Notes under the pieces: generated by a model | Seen by the model: the letters and a program-made list of their open reading frames with translations, nothing else | The model's database searches: none | What the model was told of the DNA's origin: nothing | Assembly: GCA_031385005.1 (NCBI GenBank) | Contig: JANNBB010000070.1 | Span: 1-64,000, forward strand | DNA from: JADKIH01 sp031385005 | GTDB taxonomy: Bacteria > Bacteroidota > Bacteroidia > AKYH767-A > 2013-40CM-41-45 | Direction of reading: 5' to 3' | Length of the DNA: 64,000 nucleotides | Position numbers and translations under genes: made by a program | Shown: positions 1 to 8,515 of the stretch, piece after piece | Position numbering within the stretch: the first letter of the stretch is position 1 | Layout of the letters: every line of letters starts with the position of its first letter

Positions 1-331
1 AACGAAAGCCGGCAATCGTACGGAAGCAAGGTTTTAATCCTCGAAGCAACCACATCACTTCCACATTGCGTTCACATTCCCTTTCCAGCAAACGGGATGT
101 GCGGATACGATTCAAGTAGCCATACAAATACAGTTTTAATATATCTTTTGGATCAAACGCCGGACGACCTTCTGCAGCAGGTGCCGATGAAATGAACCCC
201 AGCTTCTGAAGATCGAGTGTCTGAATAAATAAATCAATAATTCGCACCGGATGTTCCTCCGGAATCATTTCTTCCAGGCTTACCGGAAACAGCATCGTCT
301 GTTCGCGGTCAATTCCATTTTGAAAACCCAT
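1..331 (-). CDS. IS1182-type transposase, N-terminal part (cut by window edge)
   Basis: Reading the minus strand from the ATG at 331 gives an open frame of 110 codons that runs off the left edge. The protein starts MGFQNGIDREQTMLFPVSLE and continues with the DUF772-type N-terminal domain typical of IS1182/IS5-like transposases: a region around PEEHPVRIIDLFI, then GRPAFDPKDILKLYLYGYLN, then RTSRLLERECERNVEVMWLL. In the family this domain precedes the DDE catalytic core, which would lie outside the window, so I cannot say whether the element is intact. It is followed at 430-502 by an inverted repeat related to the cassette ends described below. Family assignment is by recognition of the motif pattern. 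Confidence 0.85.
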   Translation of the reverse strand, partial: MGFQNGIDREQTMLFPVSLEEMIPEEHPVRIIDLFIQTLDLQKLGFISSAPAAEGRPAFDPKDILKLYLYGYLNRIRTSRLLERECERNVEVMWLLRGLKPCFRTIAGFR

Positions 332-429
332 GTTATTTCTTTATTCCTTAAAGATGTTTAAAGAAAATATTTAATAAACAAATAGACTAAAAAATTATTA
401 ATAGTTTTTGCACAGTCTGACGACGTTTA

Positions 430-502
430 GCATTGCCGAAGCATTATTTTTTTACCGAAATATAAAAATAAAAAGAGTCAAAAAATAATGTTTTGGCAAT
501 GC
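430..502. repeat. Imperfect inverted repeat made of two cassette 3' tails
   Basis: Bases 430-452 (starting GCATTGCC, then CATTATTTTTT) pair with 480-502 (AAAAAATAATG, then GGCAATGC), with mismatches only in the central four bases; the spacer is 27 nt. The right arm is the 3' tail of cassette A, and the left arm is another copy of the same tail in the opposite direction. It can fold as a long AT-rich hairpin and might also terminate transcription from either side. Confidence 0.7.
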
Positions 503-505
503 GAT

Positions 506-1757
506 GTTATAGCCAGTGCTGTTAATCCCCATTTAAGTCTGTCTTTACAATGTATGCATTGCCGTTTCCAGAGTTCAAAGAATAACCTGCTATTACTAAT
601 CCATTGTCGGTTGTTTGTTGAACTTCACTGAACATATTAAAGGCACCAGCATTAAAAGATTTTTGCCAAACTTTATTTCCGGTGCCGTCAACTTTTAAAA
701 GATATGCTTGTGAAGTGCTGCTGAAACTCTCTCGTCCGACTGCTAAAAATTGATTGTCGTTTGTTGTAGTAATAGATTCAAGTGCTTGAATGTTGTCGTT
801 ATGAAAATCACTATTCCAAATCTCTCCACCGTTTGCATCAATTAGTTTGACGAAACCTGAGGCACCTTGTGGAGTATTTGTGTTGTAACCACAAAGAATA
901 AAATTGCCAGATGTCGTTTCCTTAATAGTTCTTGAAGTGTTATCGGAACTGTCACCAAATGTTTTTGTCCAAAGAGTGTCGCCACTTGAATTAGCCCTGA
1001 TAATGTAAATATCGGTTGGGGCAGTAGAAACGGATTTTATAGAACCGCAAAGAATAAATCCACCGTCAGCAGTTTTGCCAATACTGGTAAGCTCAACAAG
1101 CCCACCGAAATATTTTCTCCAAGTCTCTTGACCTGAAGCATCGGTTTTAAGTAGAATTCCTTTGTCAGAATTATATTCAGTTCCGCAAACAATGTAACCT
1201 CCGTCTGCGGTTTGTCTTACTGTTGTGAAGTTGGTGTAGTTTCCAAAAGTGAATGTCTGTTTCCAAAGTTGGTTGCCGTTGCTGTCAGTTTTAATTAGTT
1301 GACCGCTGTATTTAACAGGTACTTGCGATTTTGGTGAGAGTGATGTTGTTGCTGCAAGAATAAAACCTTTGTCGCTTGTAACATCTACAAACCAACCTTG
1401 GTCGGTGTAGCTGTCAGTAAAACTTTTAATCCATAAAGTTGAACCGTCATTGCTTGTCTTGAAAAGAAGAATGTCCCTTTCAGAAGCGGATTGGTTTTCT
1501 GTGAAGCCACAAAAAACAAAACCCCCATCTGCAGTTTGCTTAACAGAATAGAAACCGTCTAGTTTTTGTCCGCCAACAATTCGCTGAAAAGAAGTTGAGC
1601 CATTACCTGTAACCAATGTGTTCTCAATAGTTGAACTGTCGTTGGGTAAAATAGCTTTGTCCTTCTTGCACGCTGTCAAAGAAGCGAACAAGAAAAGTCC
1701 GAAAGAGATATGTTGTTTCAATTTACTCATTGTCGGTCTGTTAGCATTGGCTATAAC
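506..1757 (-). mobile_element. Putative mobile gene cassette A (lipoprotein cargo)
   Basis: A single gene is tightly enclosed by 15-bp inverted repeats: GTTATAGCCAGTGCT at 506-520, touching the stop codon of the cargo, and its partner at 1743-1757 (minus-strand reading GTTATAGCCAATGCT), 12 nt before the start codon. Beyond the 3' repeat is a tail, ATCGCATTGCC then AAAACATTATTTTTT. Repeat plus tail recur at 56231-56271 next to an unrelated cargo, with 37 of 41 bases identical. There is no recombinase inside and no recognisable promoter between repeat and start codon, so the unit looks like a passenger cassette moved in trans. This is inference from the shared ends; no known element type is claimed. 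Confidence 0.55.
522..1730 (-). CDS. Lipoprotein with seven propeller-type repeats
   Basis: The open frame extends upstream to a TTG, but the ATG at 1730 gives a typical lipoprotein signal: MSKLKQHISFGLFLFASLTA followed by C and KKDK, so lipidation is expected at that Cys. The mature part consists of seven repeats of about 50 residues with the pattern xTxDGGFxxCGxT...DIxLxKTDxxGxxLWxKxFG, which suggests a seven-bladed beta-propeller on the cell surface or periplasmic face. There is no T9SS sorting domain; the protein ends directly after the last blade. The repeat type resembles that of the secreted protein at 38521-41184. It is the only gene of cassette A. Function unknown; a surface binding role is a guess. 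Confidence 0.75.
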   Translation of the reverse strand: MSKLKQHISFGLFLFASLTACKKDKAILPNDSSTIENTLVTGNGSTSFQRIVGGQKLDGFYSVKQTADGGFVFCGFTENQSASERDILLFKTSNDGSTLWIKSFTDSYTDQGWFVDVTSDKGFILAATTSLSPKSQVPVKYSGQLIKTDSNGNQLWKQTFTFGNYTNFTTVRQTADGGYIVCGTEYNSDKGILLKTDASGQETWRKYFGGLVELTSIGKTADGGFILCGSIKSVSTAPTDIYIIRANSSGDTLWTKTFGDSSDNTSRTIKETTSGNFILCGYNTNTPQGASGFVKLIDANGGEIWNSDFHNDNIQALESITTTNDNQFLAVGRESFSSTSQAYLLKVDGTGNKVWQKSFNAGAFNMFSEVQQTTDNGLVIAGYSLNSGNGNAYIVKTDLNGD

Positions 1758-2037
1758 GTAGGCTTCACGCAACCAGTTTCGTAAACCCTTCCTAATGCAT
1801 GGCTTTACGCAACCCGGTTGCGTATATATTTAATTTGTATGAAGAATTATTTTTATTTCTCTATGTATTTATACTAAACAAATATTCGTCTTTTTCTAAA
1901 AATTTAAATGCTAAAACCACAATATATACAAAAATTTGAACTTCTAAATAATCTGTTCCCAATATACTTTTATTTTTTAATAATTTCTATATTCTGCGAT
2001 TTCACTTAATTTATTACACTTTTCCTGACTTAACATC
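1758..2037. other. Intergenic AT-rich region with direct repeat and palindrome
   Basis: No gene is visible. Next to the cassette end are two copies of GGCTTYACGCAACC, at 1761-1774 and 1801-1814, forty bases apart. The second overlaps a near-perfect palindrome at 1806-1824 (TACGCAACC, C, GGTTGCGTA). The rest, to the stop codon of the symporter gene, is very AT-rich and shows no promoter or terminator I would defend. Confidence 0.5.
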
Positions 2038-3261
2038 TCACCGACCGGTCGTTTCCCCTTCCCACTTACTCACCACCGCTGTTGCCACTGCATTTCCCAT
2101 CACATTTGTTGCTGATCGGCCCATGTCCAGGAGCCAGTCGATAGCAAGTAAAAGCGCGAGTCCTTCCTGTGGAATTGAAAAAGTTTGAAGCATTCCTGCT
2201 ATTACAACCAGCGATGCTCGCGGAACACCTGCCATCCCTTTACTCGTAACCAATAAGATGAGCATCATCGTTACCTGTTGTCCGGTGCTGATTTCTATTC
2301 CATAGGCCTGGGCTATCGACATTGTTGCAAACGTCATGTACATGATTGAACCGTCGAGATTGAAAGAATAGCCGAGTGGTAAAACGAAACTCACAATCTT
2401 TGGCGGACAACCAAAACGTTCAAGACCTAAAATCGTTTTCGGCATAGCGGCTTCACTGCTTGCCGTGCTGAATGCAAGCAGCATGGGTTCTTTCACATGT
2501 TCGAATAAACTTTTAAAATTTATCCTAAAGATTAAACAGATAACGAAGAGCACTCCGAAAACAAAAAACACCAATCCGCCAAAAAAGCAGAGGATAATTT
2601 TCATATATCCTTCCAAAATGCCAAGCCCTTTAAGTGCTATGACAGACGACATAGCCCCGAATACAGCAAGCGGCGCAAGTTTCATTACATAAGAAGTAAC
2701 CCGCAACATGGCATGACCAACAGCATCAAAAAAGTCAATGATAACTTTACCTTTTTCATGCAGCGACGAAACAGCTACTCCGAATAAAAGCGTAAAGATG
2801 ATTATGGGTAATATCTGATTTCTTGCCAGCACATCGAAAATGCTTTCCGGAAAAATATTTTTCACAAACTCCGTTGCATTGAATTCTTTTGCTGCTACGG
2901 TCGCCGTATGGGCGGCCTCCATGTGCAATACCTTGCCTGGTTCAAATATATTTACGATGACCAGTCCGAGTACCAGTGCAATAATGGTTGCACCTGTAAA
3001 ATAAATCATAGTCTTCAATCCGATTCGACCTACCGTTTTGAAATCTCCTGCTTTGGCAATTCCCGTCAACAGCAATGAAAAAACCAACGGGGCAATAATC
3101 ATCTTGATGAGACGAAGGAATATATCGCTGATCAGGTGCATGTTATCTGCAAAAGGTTTTATCTGATCAGGATCCGGCCAATTGCTTCTATACCAGGAGC
3201 CGAGAATGATTCCTGCAGTCAATCCAATTATTATCTGTGTAGTGAGTGTGATTTTTTTCAT
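2038..3261 (-). CDS. Dicarboxylate/amino acid:cation symporter (DAACS family)
   Basis: This is a sodium- or proton-coupled carrier of the GltP/DctA family, expected to import glutamate, aspartate or C4-dicarboxylates across the inner membrane. Family hallmarks are visible: multiple hydrophobic segments from the N-terminus, the serine-rich reentrant loop around AFSTASSEAAMPKTI, and the conserved GYSFNLDGSIMYMTFATMSI and AIDWLLDMGRSATNVMGNA segments that hold substrate- and cation-binding residues. I chose the ATG at 3261 (MKKITLTTQ), because the upstream TTG extension is not family-like. Length about 407 residues, normal for the family. It is transcribed divergently from the rRNA methylase at 3349. 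The exact substrate cannot be read from sequence. Confidence 0.9.
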   Translation of the reverse strand: MKKITLTTQIIIGLTAGIILGSWYRSNWPDPDQIKPFADNMHLISDIFLRLIKMIIAPLVFSLLLTGIAKAGDFKTVGRIGLKTMIYFTGATIIALVLGLVIVNIFEPGKVLHMEAAHTATVAAKEFNATEFVKNIFPESIFDVLARNQILPIIIFTLLFGVAVSSLHEKGKVIIDFFDAVGHAMLRVTSYVMKLAPLAVFGAMSSVIALKGLGILEGYMKIILCFFGGLVFFVFGVLFVICLIFRINFKSLFEHVKEPMLLAFSTASSEAAMPKTILGLERFGCPPKIVSFVLPLGYSFNLDGSIMYMTFATMSIAQAYGIEISTGQQVTMMLILLVTSKGMAGVPRASLVVIAGMLQTFSIPQEGLALLLAIDWLLDMGRSATNVMGNAVATAVVSKWEGETTGR

Positions 3262-3348
3262 AAATAATTTGAATCTTACATCGCTAATGTACAAAGTTTT
3301 ATTATTCCAATGTATAATTCTTTGTACTTTGTCGGTTGAAATAAATTC

Positions 3349-4689
3349 ATGTTAAATTTTCCTCCATCTTTCCTCGAACGGGCTAAACATTTTGCCGGAA
3401 AGGAGTATGAACAGTTCATACAATCTCTTTCGGAACCGGCTCCGGTAAGCATTCGTATGAATCCTTTTAAAAGGCATGATTTATTTTCAGGTGATGAAGA
3501 AATTCCATGGTCGAGTGACGGTAAATATCTTATAGAGCGACCTTCGTTTACAATGGACCCATTGTTTCATGCAGGATGTTATTATGTACAGGATGCAAGC
3601 TCTCAATTTTTGGAACAACCTTTTTTGCAGGCAAAGAAAATGTTTAACGCACCAATTCGTGTTTTGGATTTGTGTGCAGCTCCCGGTGGTAAAAGCACTC
3701 ATCTGTTATCGCTTTTAGATCCTGGCGATGTTCTCATCAGCAATGAAGTTATACCAACACGAAATTCTATCTTAAAAGAGAACATAACCAAATGGGGTTG
3801 CTCCAACGTAATCATTACCCAAAACGATCCGGCTGCTTTCGAGCAGCTCAAAGGATTTTTTGATATCGTTGTTGTCGATGCACCATGCAGCGGGGAAGGG
3901 CTTTTCAGAAAAGATCCTTCGGCCATTAAGGAATGGTCAGTCGAAAATGTAAATAGGTGTTCTGTCAGACAAAAGAATATTCTCAACTCCGCCGTTGAAA
4001 CCCTTGCACCCGGTGGTTTTCTGATTTACAGCACCTGCACATTTGAAGAAGAGGAGAATGATTTGCAAATAGATTACCTGATCCAAACGTTTGGAATGAA
4101 AAAAGTTTCGATTGAAAATCTGAATCATGATATCGTCTCAACGAAGAATGGGTTATCCTTTTATCCGCATCGTATTCGCGGAGAGGGATTTTATATTTCA
4201 CTCTTACAAAAGGAAAACGGCGACTTTTATCGATTGAAAAATGAAAAACCGGGAAGTGATAAGTTTAATTACCGCAAGTTCATTGATGAATATCTTCAAT
4301 CCCCAAATGATTTTTTGCCTGTTTATAAAGAAGGACGCCTGTATGCAATTTCCGCAAAACATTTTCAAACATTTAGAATTCTTTCCGAAAAATTTTACCT
4401 CCGATTGGCCGGCATTTCCATGGGTGAAATGAAGGGTAATGATTTTATTCCATCTGAAGCACTCGCCTTATCTATTTTTCTGAATCCCGATATTCCTCAT
4501 CTGAATCTTTCCGAACAACAAATTATCGATTACCTGAAGGGCGGAACACCGGAAATTCCCGAAGCAAAGAAGGGCTGGAATGTTGTGCGCTTTCAAAATC
4601 ATTCCCTTGGTTGGATAAAAAACCTGGGTAATAGAATGAATAATTACTATCCCAAAGAATGGAGGATTAAAAACGATAAGCTCCGTTAA
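3349..4689 (+). CDS. RsmF/NOL1/NOP2/Sun-family RNA m5C methyltransferase
   Basis: S-adenosylmethionine-dependent cytosine-C5 methyltransferase acting on rRNA. The SAM-binding motif DLCAAPGGKS is at residues 107-116, motif IV DAPCSG at 177-182 (Cys180) and motif VI STCTF with the predicted nucleophile Cys230. The N-terminus up to about residue 100 is the usual RNA-positioning domain. The C-terminal 150 residues, ending in GWIKNLGNRMNNYYPKEWRI, match the PUA-like tail of RsmF-type enzymes, which favours an rRNA rather than a tRNA substrate. Length 446 aa is normal. The target base cannot be fixed from sequence alone. Divergent from the symporter gene and codirectional with valS. Confidence 0.9.
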   Translation: MLNFPPSFLERAKHFAGKEYEQFIQSLSEPAPVSIRMNPFKRHDLFSGDEEIPWSSDGKYLIERPSFTMDPLFHAGCYYVQDASSQFLEQPFLQAKKMFNAPIRVLDLCAAPGGKSTHLLSLLDPGDVLISNEVIPTRNSILKENITKWGCSNVIITQNDPAAFEQLKGFFDIVVVDAPCSGEGLFRKDPSAIKEWSVENVNRCSVRQKNILNSAVETLAPGGFLIYSTCTFEEEENDLQIDYLIQTFGMKKVSIENLNHDIVSTKNGLSFYPHRIRGEGFYISLLQKENGDFYRLKNEKPGSDKFNYRKFIDEYLQSPNDFLPVYKEGRLYAISAKHFQTFRILSEKFYLRLAGISMGEMKGNDFIPSEALALSIFLNPDIPHLNLSEQQIIDYLKGGTPEIPEAKKGWNVVRFQNHSLGWIKNLGNRMNNYYPKEWRIKNDKLR

Positions 4690-4836
4690 AATATTGGGTC
4701 ACGAATTGAGCCTGAGAGTTGTAAGAGTTTTTTTTCTATTTCATCATTTTGCATGAAAAATATGCGGATAAATAGACCTCATATTCGGATAGAACTTTTC
4801 TCTATTTCTGAAAAAGTTTCCCTAAATTCGCCACCT

Positions 4837-7566
4837 ATGGCAGAGATTCCTAAAACGTACGACCCCTCACAAACCGAAGATAAATGGTATTCCTATTGGA
4901 TGGAGCACGGTTTTTTCCGCAGCACTCCCGATAGCCGCGAACCTTATACAATTGTCATCCCGCCACCAAACGTAACAGGTGTTTTACATATGGGACACAT
5001 GCTTAACAATACCATTCAGGATGTGTTGATCCGACGAGCAAGAATGTTGGGAAAAAATGCTTGTTGGGTTCCCGGGACCGACCATGCTTCCATTGCTACA
5101 GAAGCAAAGGTAGTTTCACTGTTAAAAGAAAAGGGTATTCATAAAAAGGATCTGACACGTGAAGAGTTTTTAAAGCATGCTTTTGAATGGAAAGAAAAAT
5201 ACGGTGGCATTATCCTGGACCAGTTGAAAAAGCTTGGCGCTTCCTGTGACTGGGAACGCACACATTTCACGATGGAAGACGACCTGAGCGATGCTGTTAT
5301 ATCTGTATTCATCGACCTCTATAACAAAGGCCATATTTATCGCGGTGTGCGTATGGTAAACTGGGATCCGCTCGGAAAAACAGCACTCAGCGATGAGGAA
5401 GTTATTCACAAAGAAGTTAATTCCCGCTTGATTTATGTGCGTTATCCAATCGTCGATAAAGTTTTGGCCGATCTGTTGAAAAATGATAATGCCGAATGCA
5501 CGATTGATGGCGATGAATGGAGTTTTCAATTGGCCGGAAAAAAGTTTTCCGGAAAAGAATTTATTTCCATTGCAACTGTTCGCCCTGAAACAATTTTAGG
5601 TGATACCGGTGTATGCGTTCACCCTGAAGATGATCGGTATAAGAAAATGAAAGGGAAGTTCGCCGTAATTCCAATGGTAAATAGACCTGTTCCTATCATC
5701 TTCGACGATTACATCGAAATGGAATTTGGTACAGGTGCATTGAAAGTGACTCCTGCACATGATATTAATGATTACAATTTAGGCGTCAAACATGGATTGC
5801 CTGTAATTGATACAATCAACGACGACGGATCGATGAGTCAGGCCGCAGGTTTCTATATTGGTGAAGATCGCTTCATCGTAAGAAAGAAAATTGTAAAGGA
5901 CCTTGAGGCTTCCGGGAATGTTTTTAAAATCGAAGATTATAAAAACAAAGTTGGTTATTCCGAACGAACAGATGCCGTAATCGAACCCAAACTTTCTATG
6001 CAGTGGTTTCTGAAGATGGATACAATCAGCAAGCCGGCATTGGAAAATGTACTGAATGGAAACATAAAAATTATCCCTGAAAAGTTCATCAACACATATC
6101 GTCATTGGATGGAAAACGTTCATGACTGGTGTATTTCCCGTCAATTGTGGTGGGGACAACAAATTCCGGCCTGGTATGATCCTCAGGGAAGATTTGTGGT
6201 TGCAAAAACCTCTGCAGAAGCCGTAAACTTATTTAAGAAACAGTATACCGATTTCCAATTCGGCGAGAAGGATATTAAACAGGATGAAGATGTTTTAGAT
6301 ACATGGTTCAGTTCCTGGCTTTGGCCCATTAGCGTATTTGATGGTTTCAAGGATCCGGGAAATAAGGATATCAAGTATTATTATCCGACGAATGATTTGA
6401 TCACGGCACCGGAAATTTTATTTTTCTGGGTAGCCAGAATGATTATTGCCGGTTATGAATACATGGATGAGAAGCCATTTTCCAATGTTTACCTCACAGG
6501 TATCGTGCGCGACAAGCAAGGCAGAAAAATGTCGAAGTCGCTCGGTAATTCTCCTGATCCGATTGACTTGATGAAAAAGTACAGTGCGGATGGAGTTCGT
6601 GTAGGTATGTTGCTTGCATCTCCTGCAGGAAACGATTTACTGTTCGATGAGTCATTATGTGAGCAAGGAAGAAATTTTGCGAATAAAATATGGAATGCGT
6701 TTCGTCTGGTAAAGGGATGGAGTGTTCACAACAACAAGCAAAGTGAAAGCGATAAAATCTCAATCGAATGGTTTCGTTCTCGTTTCAATGAGCAGCTTGA
6801 AATCATTAACGATCATTATTCGAAACACAGAATGAGTGATGCATTGATGGCATCATACAAACTCATATGGGATGACTTTTGCGCCTGGTATCTCGAAATG
6901 GTAAAGCCCGAATTTATTGAAGGCAATCCGACTCCAATCAGCAAAGAAACGCTGGATGCGACGGTTGTTTTTTTCGAAGACCTGTTGAAAGTAATTCATC
7001 CGTGGATGCCATTTATTTCAGAAGAGCTCTGGCATTTGTTAAAAGAAAGAAAACCGAAAGAGTGTCTGATAGTAGCGGAGTGGCCACAATCACCTGATTA
7101 CGATAAGAAATTATTGGATGGATTTTCAATTGCATCAGAGGCAATACAACAGATCCGTAACATCCGCAAACAGAAAAATATTTCACCGAAGGATGGCTTG
7201 GATTTATTTATCAAAAAAGATCCTGCATATGACAGTCGTTTCAATGTTATCATCAATCGACTTGCGAATATTCAAACAATTACGATGGATGTACAAAAGC
7301 CGGAAAATGCATCTTCATTTCTCATTAATCAATTCGAGTTTTCACTGCCGCTTCACGGAGCAATCGATGCCGATGTTGAAAAAGAACGACTGTCAAAAGA
7401 GCTGGAATACAACATGGGTTTTTTAAAATCTGTCCAGTCAAAGCTTGCGAACGAGCGCTTTATTTCCAATGCAAAACCGGAAGCAATAGAAAACGAACGC
7501 AAAAAATTGACAGATGCAGAAGCTAAAATAAAGGCGATTAAAGAGCAGATTTTGTCGTTGAAATAA
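4837..7566 (+). CDS. valS: Valyl-tRNA synthetase
   Basis: Class I aminoacyl-tRNA synthetase charging tRNA-Val. Numbered from the ATG at 4837 (MAEIPKTYDPSQTEDKWYSY), the HIGH-type motif PPPNVTGVLHMGHML has HMGH at residues 51-54, and the KMSKS motif is at 564-568 (6526-6540). Between them lies the CP1 editing domain (TVRPETILGDTGVCVHPED). The anticodon-binding domain follows, and the protein ends with the valine-specific coiled-coil arm (from about ERLSKELEYNMGFLKSVQSK). Length 909 aa is typical. The open frame reaches an upstream ATG at 4753, but those 28 extra residues are not family-like. Full length and apparently intact. Confidence 0.97.
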   Translation: MAEIPKTYDPSQTEDKWYSYWMEHGFFRSTPDSREPYTIVIPPPNVTGVLHMGHMLNNTIQDVLIRRARMLGKNACWVPGTDHASIATEAKVVSLLKEKGIHKKDLTREEFLKHAFEWKEKYGGIILDQLKKLGASCDWERTHFTMEDDLSDAVISVFIDLYNKGHIYRGVRMVNWDPLGKTALSDEEVIHKEVNSRLIYVRYPIVDKVLADLLKNDNAECTIDGDEWSFQLAGKKFSGKEFISIATVRPETILGDTGVCVHPEDDRYKKMKGKFAVIPMVNRPVPIIFDDYIEMEFGTGALKVTPAHDINDYNLGVKHGLPVIDTINDDGSMSQAAGFYIGEDRFIVRKKIVKDLEASGNVFKIEDYKNKVGYSERTDAVIEPKLSMQWFLKMDTISKPALENVLNGNIKIIPEKFINTYRHWMENVHDWCISRQLWWGQQIPAWYDPQGRFVVAKTSAEAVNLFKKQYTDFQFGEKDIKQDEDVLDTWFSSWLWPISVFDGFKDPGNKDIKYYYPTNDLITAPEILFFWVARMIIAGYEYMDEKPFSNVYLTGIVRDKQGRKMSKSLGNSPDPIDLMKKYSADGVRVGMLLASPAGNDLLFDESLCEQGRNFANKIWNAFRLVKGWSVHNNKQSESDKISIEWFRSRFNEQLEIINDHYSKHRMSDALMASYKLIWDDFCAWYLEMVKPEFIEGNPTPISKETLDATVVFFEDLLKVIHPWMPFISEELWHLLKERKPKECLIVAEWPQSPDYDKKLLDGFSIASEAIQQIRNIRKQKNISPKDGLDLFIKKDPAYDSRFNVIINRLANIQTITMDVQKPENASSFLINQFEFSLPLHGAIDADVEKERLSKELEYNMGFLKSVQSKLANERFISNAKPEAIENERKKLTDAEAKIKAIKEQILSLK

Positions 7567-7571
7567 TCGTT

Positions 7572-7609
7572 GTTAGTACCCTCTCGTGTTTTAACCGGAC
7601 GATATTGTT
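7572..7609 (+). repeat. Dispersed intergenic repeat, short divergent copy
   Basis: The segment starts GTTAGTACC and continues with GTTTTA and CCGGAC. It matches 28 of 38 bases of 27700-27737, and the same right-hand half occurs at 14427-14458. It fills most of the short gap between the convergent valS and YdcF-like genes. Confidence 0.55.
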
Positions 7610-8369
7610 ACACATATCCCATAATTAAATATCCAATCATTCCCACCCATTCATGAATCAGTTTTTCCCAGTTGAAGAGCGTAGCTGATGAGGGGAGGAA
7701 CAGATAATCAAAATCATATTTAACCGGGCCACTATAGCGGTCGGTGCTAAAAAGTAAAACGGGAATTCCTTGTTTATGAAAGCAAGCTCCGGCTCGCTTC
7801 ATGTGAGCTGCTGAAGTGATTAAAATAAATTTGCCATCCCGGAAAATTTGAGTCAGCAGGGGTTTAAGAAAAAGGGCATTCTCATGAGTGTTGCGAGATT
7901 TCATTACGAGTATCAGATCATTTTCCGGAATGCCTATTGAAACCAGAAATTTTTTCAATCGGGGCGCATCAAGAGTATCGCTTCCTGAAAACGTTACCGG
8001 ACCACCACAAAGAATCAGTTTTTTTATTTTTTGTTGTTTATACAATCGAATGGCTTGCATGAGTCTGTCCGTTCTATCGTTGAATTCCAATCGGTCAACT
8101 TGCGGGTCGTAGGTAGCCATTCCGGTAAGCAATATGCCTGCATCGCATACAGGAACAGCTTCATCGCGAATAGATTTGATTTCCCACGCTTGCATAAAGC
8201 GGTCGAAGATAAATGTGTTGGAGAAAAAGAATAAAAGGAAAAAACAAGCAGCAATAAATTTTTTTCTTTTCACTTGATTTTTACTGAATAGAGTGAAAAG
8301 GAGGAATAAAAAAATCCAGCTTACCGGAGAAAGCAGGAAATGAAAAAATTTGGAGAGTAAAAAAAACAT
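7608..8369 (-). CDS. YdcF/SanA/ElyC-like DUF218 membrane protein
   Basis: 253 aa with two hydrophobic N-terminal segments (about residues 1-25 and 37-57) followed by a DUF218 domain. Family landmarks are the start of the domain near CDAGILLTGMATYDP, the segment RLMQAIRLYKQQKIKKLILCGG, SRNTHENALFLKPLL, and ILITSAAHMKRAGACFHKQGI. DUF218 proteins are inner-membrane proteins linked in E. coli to envelope integrity (SanA, ElyC); the biochemical activity is not settled. It is convergent with valS with only 41 nt between the stop codons, and that gap holds a dispersed repeat copy. The assignment to the family is firm; a cell-envelope role is carried over from the family. Confidence 0.85.
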   Translation of the reverse strand: MFFLLSKFFHFLLSPVSWIFLFLLFTLFSKNQVKRKKFIAACFFLLFFFSNTFIFDRFMQAWEIKSIRDEAVPVCDAGILLTGMATYDPQVDRLEFNDRTDRLMQAIRLYKQQKIKKLILCGGPVTFSGSDTLDAPRLKKFLVSIGIPENDLILVMKSRNTHENALFLKPLLTQIFRDGKFILITSAAHMKRAGACFHKQGIPVLLFSTDRYSGPVKYDFDYLFLPSSATLFNWEKLIHEWVGMIGYLIMGYV

Positions 8370-8453
8370 GGATATAATATGTTGGCTATTTGTTTTGTGA
8401 ACTTTTACAGGAATGCAGAGAAATATACGTGAATAATATGAAATGTAAAATTT

Positions 8454-8486
8454 ATTGAGAAAATTCTCTAATTACAATTAACTTTG
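8454..8486 (+). promoter_or_regulatory. Bacteroidota-type promoter for the aminopeptidase gene
   Basis: TAACTTTG at 8479-8486 fits the TAnnTTTG -7 element. A weak -33 element, ATTG at 8454-8457, lies 21 nt upstream. The start codon follows 29 nt later. Confidence 0.5.
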
Positions 8487-8515
8487 CTTTTCAAAACCGA
8501 CTTCCTGATGCATCT

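Noticed and set aside
506..1757. Classical integron attC site at the cassette ends
   Set aside because: The ends lack the RYYYAAC/GTTRRRY core pair (GTTATAG breaks the GTTRRRY rule), and no integrase is in the window.
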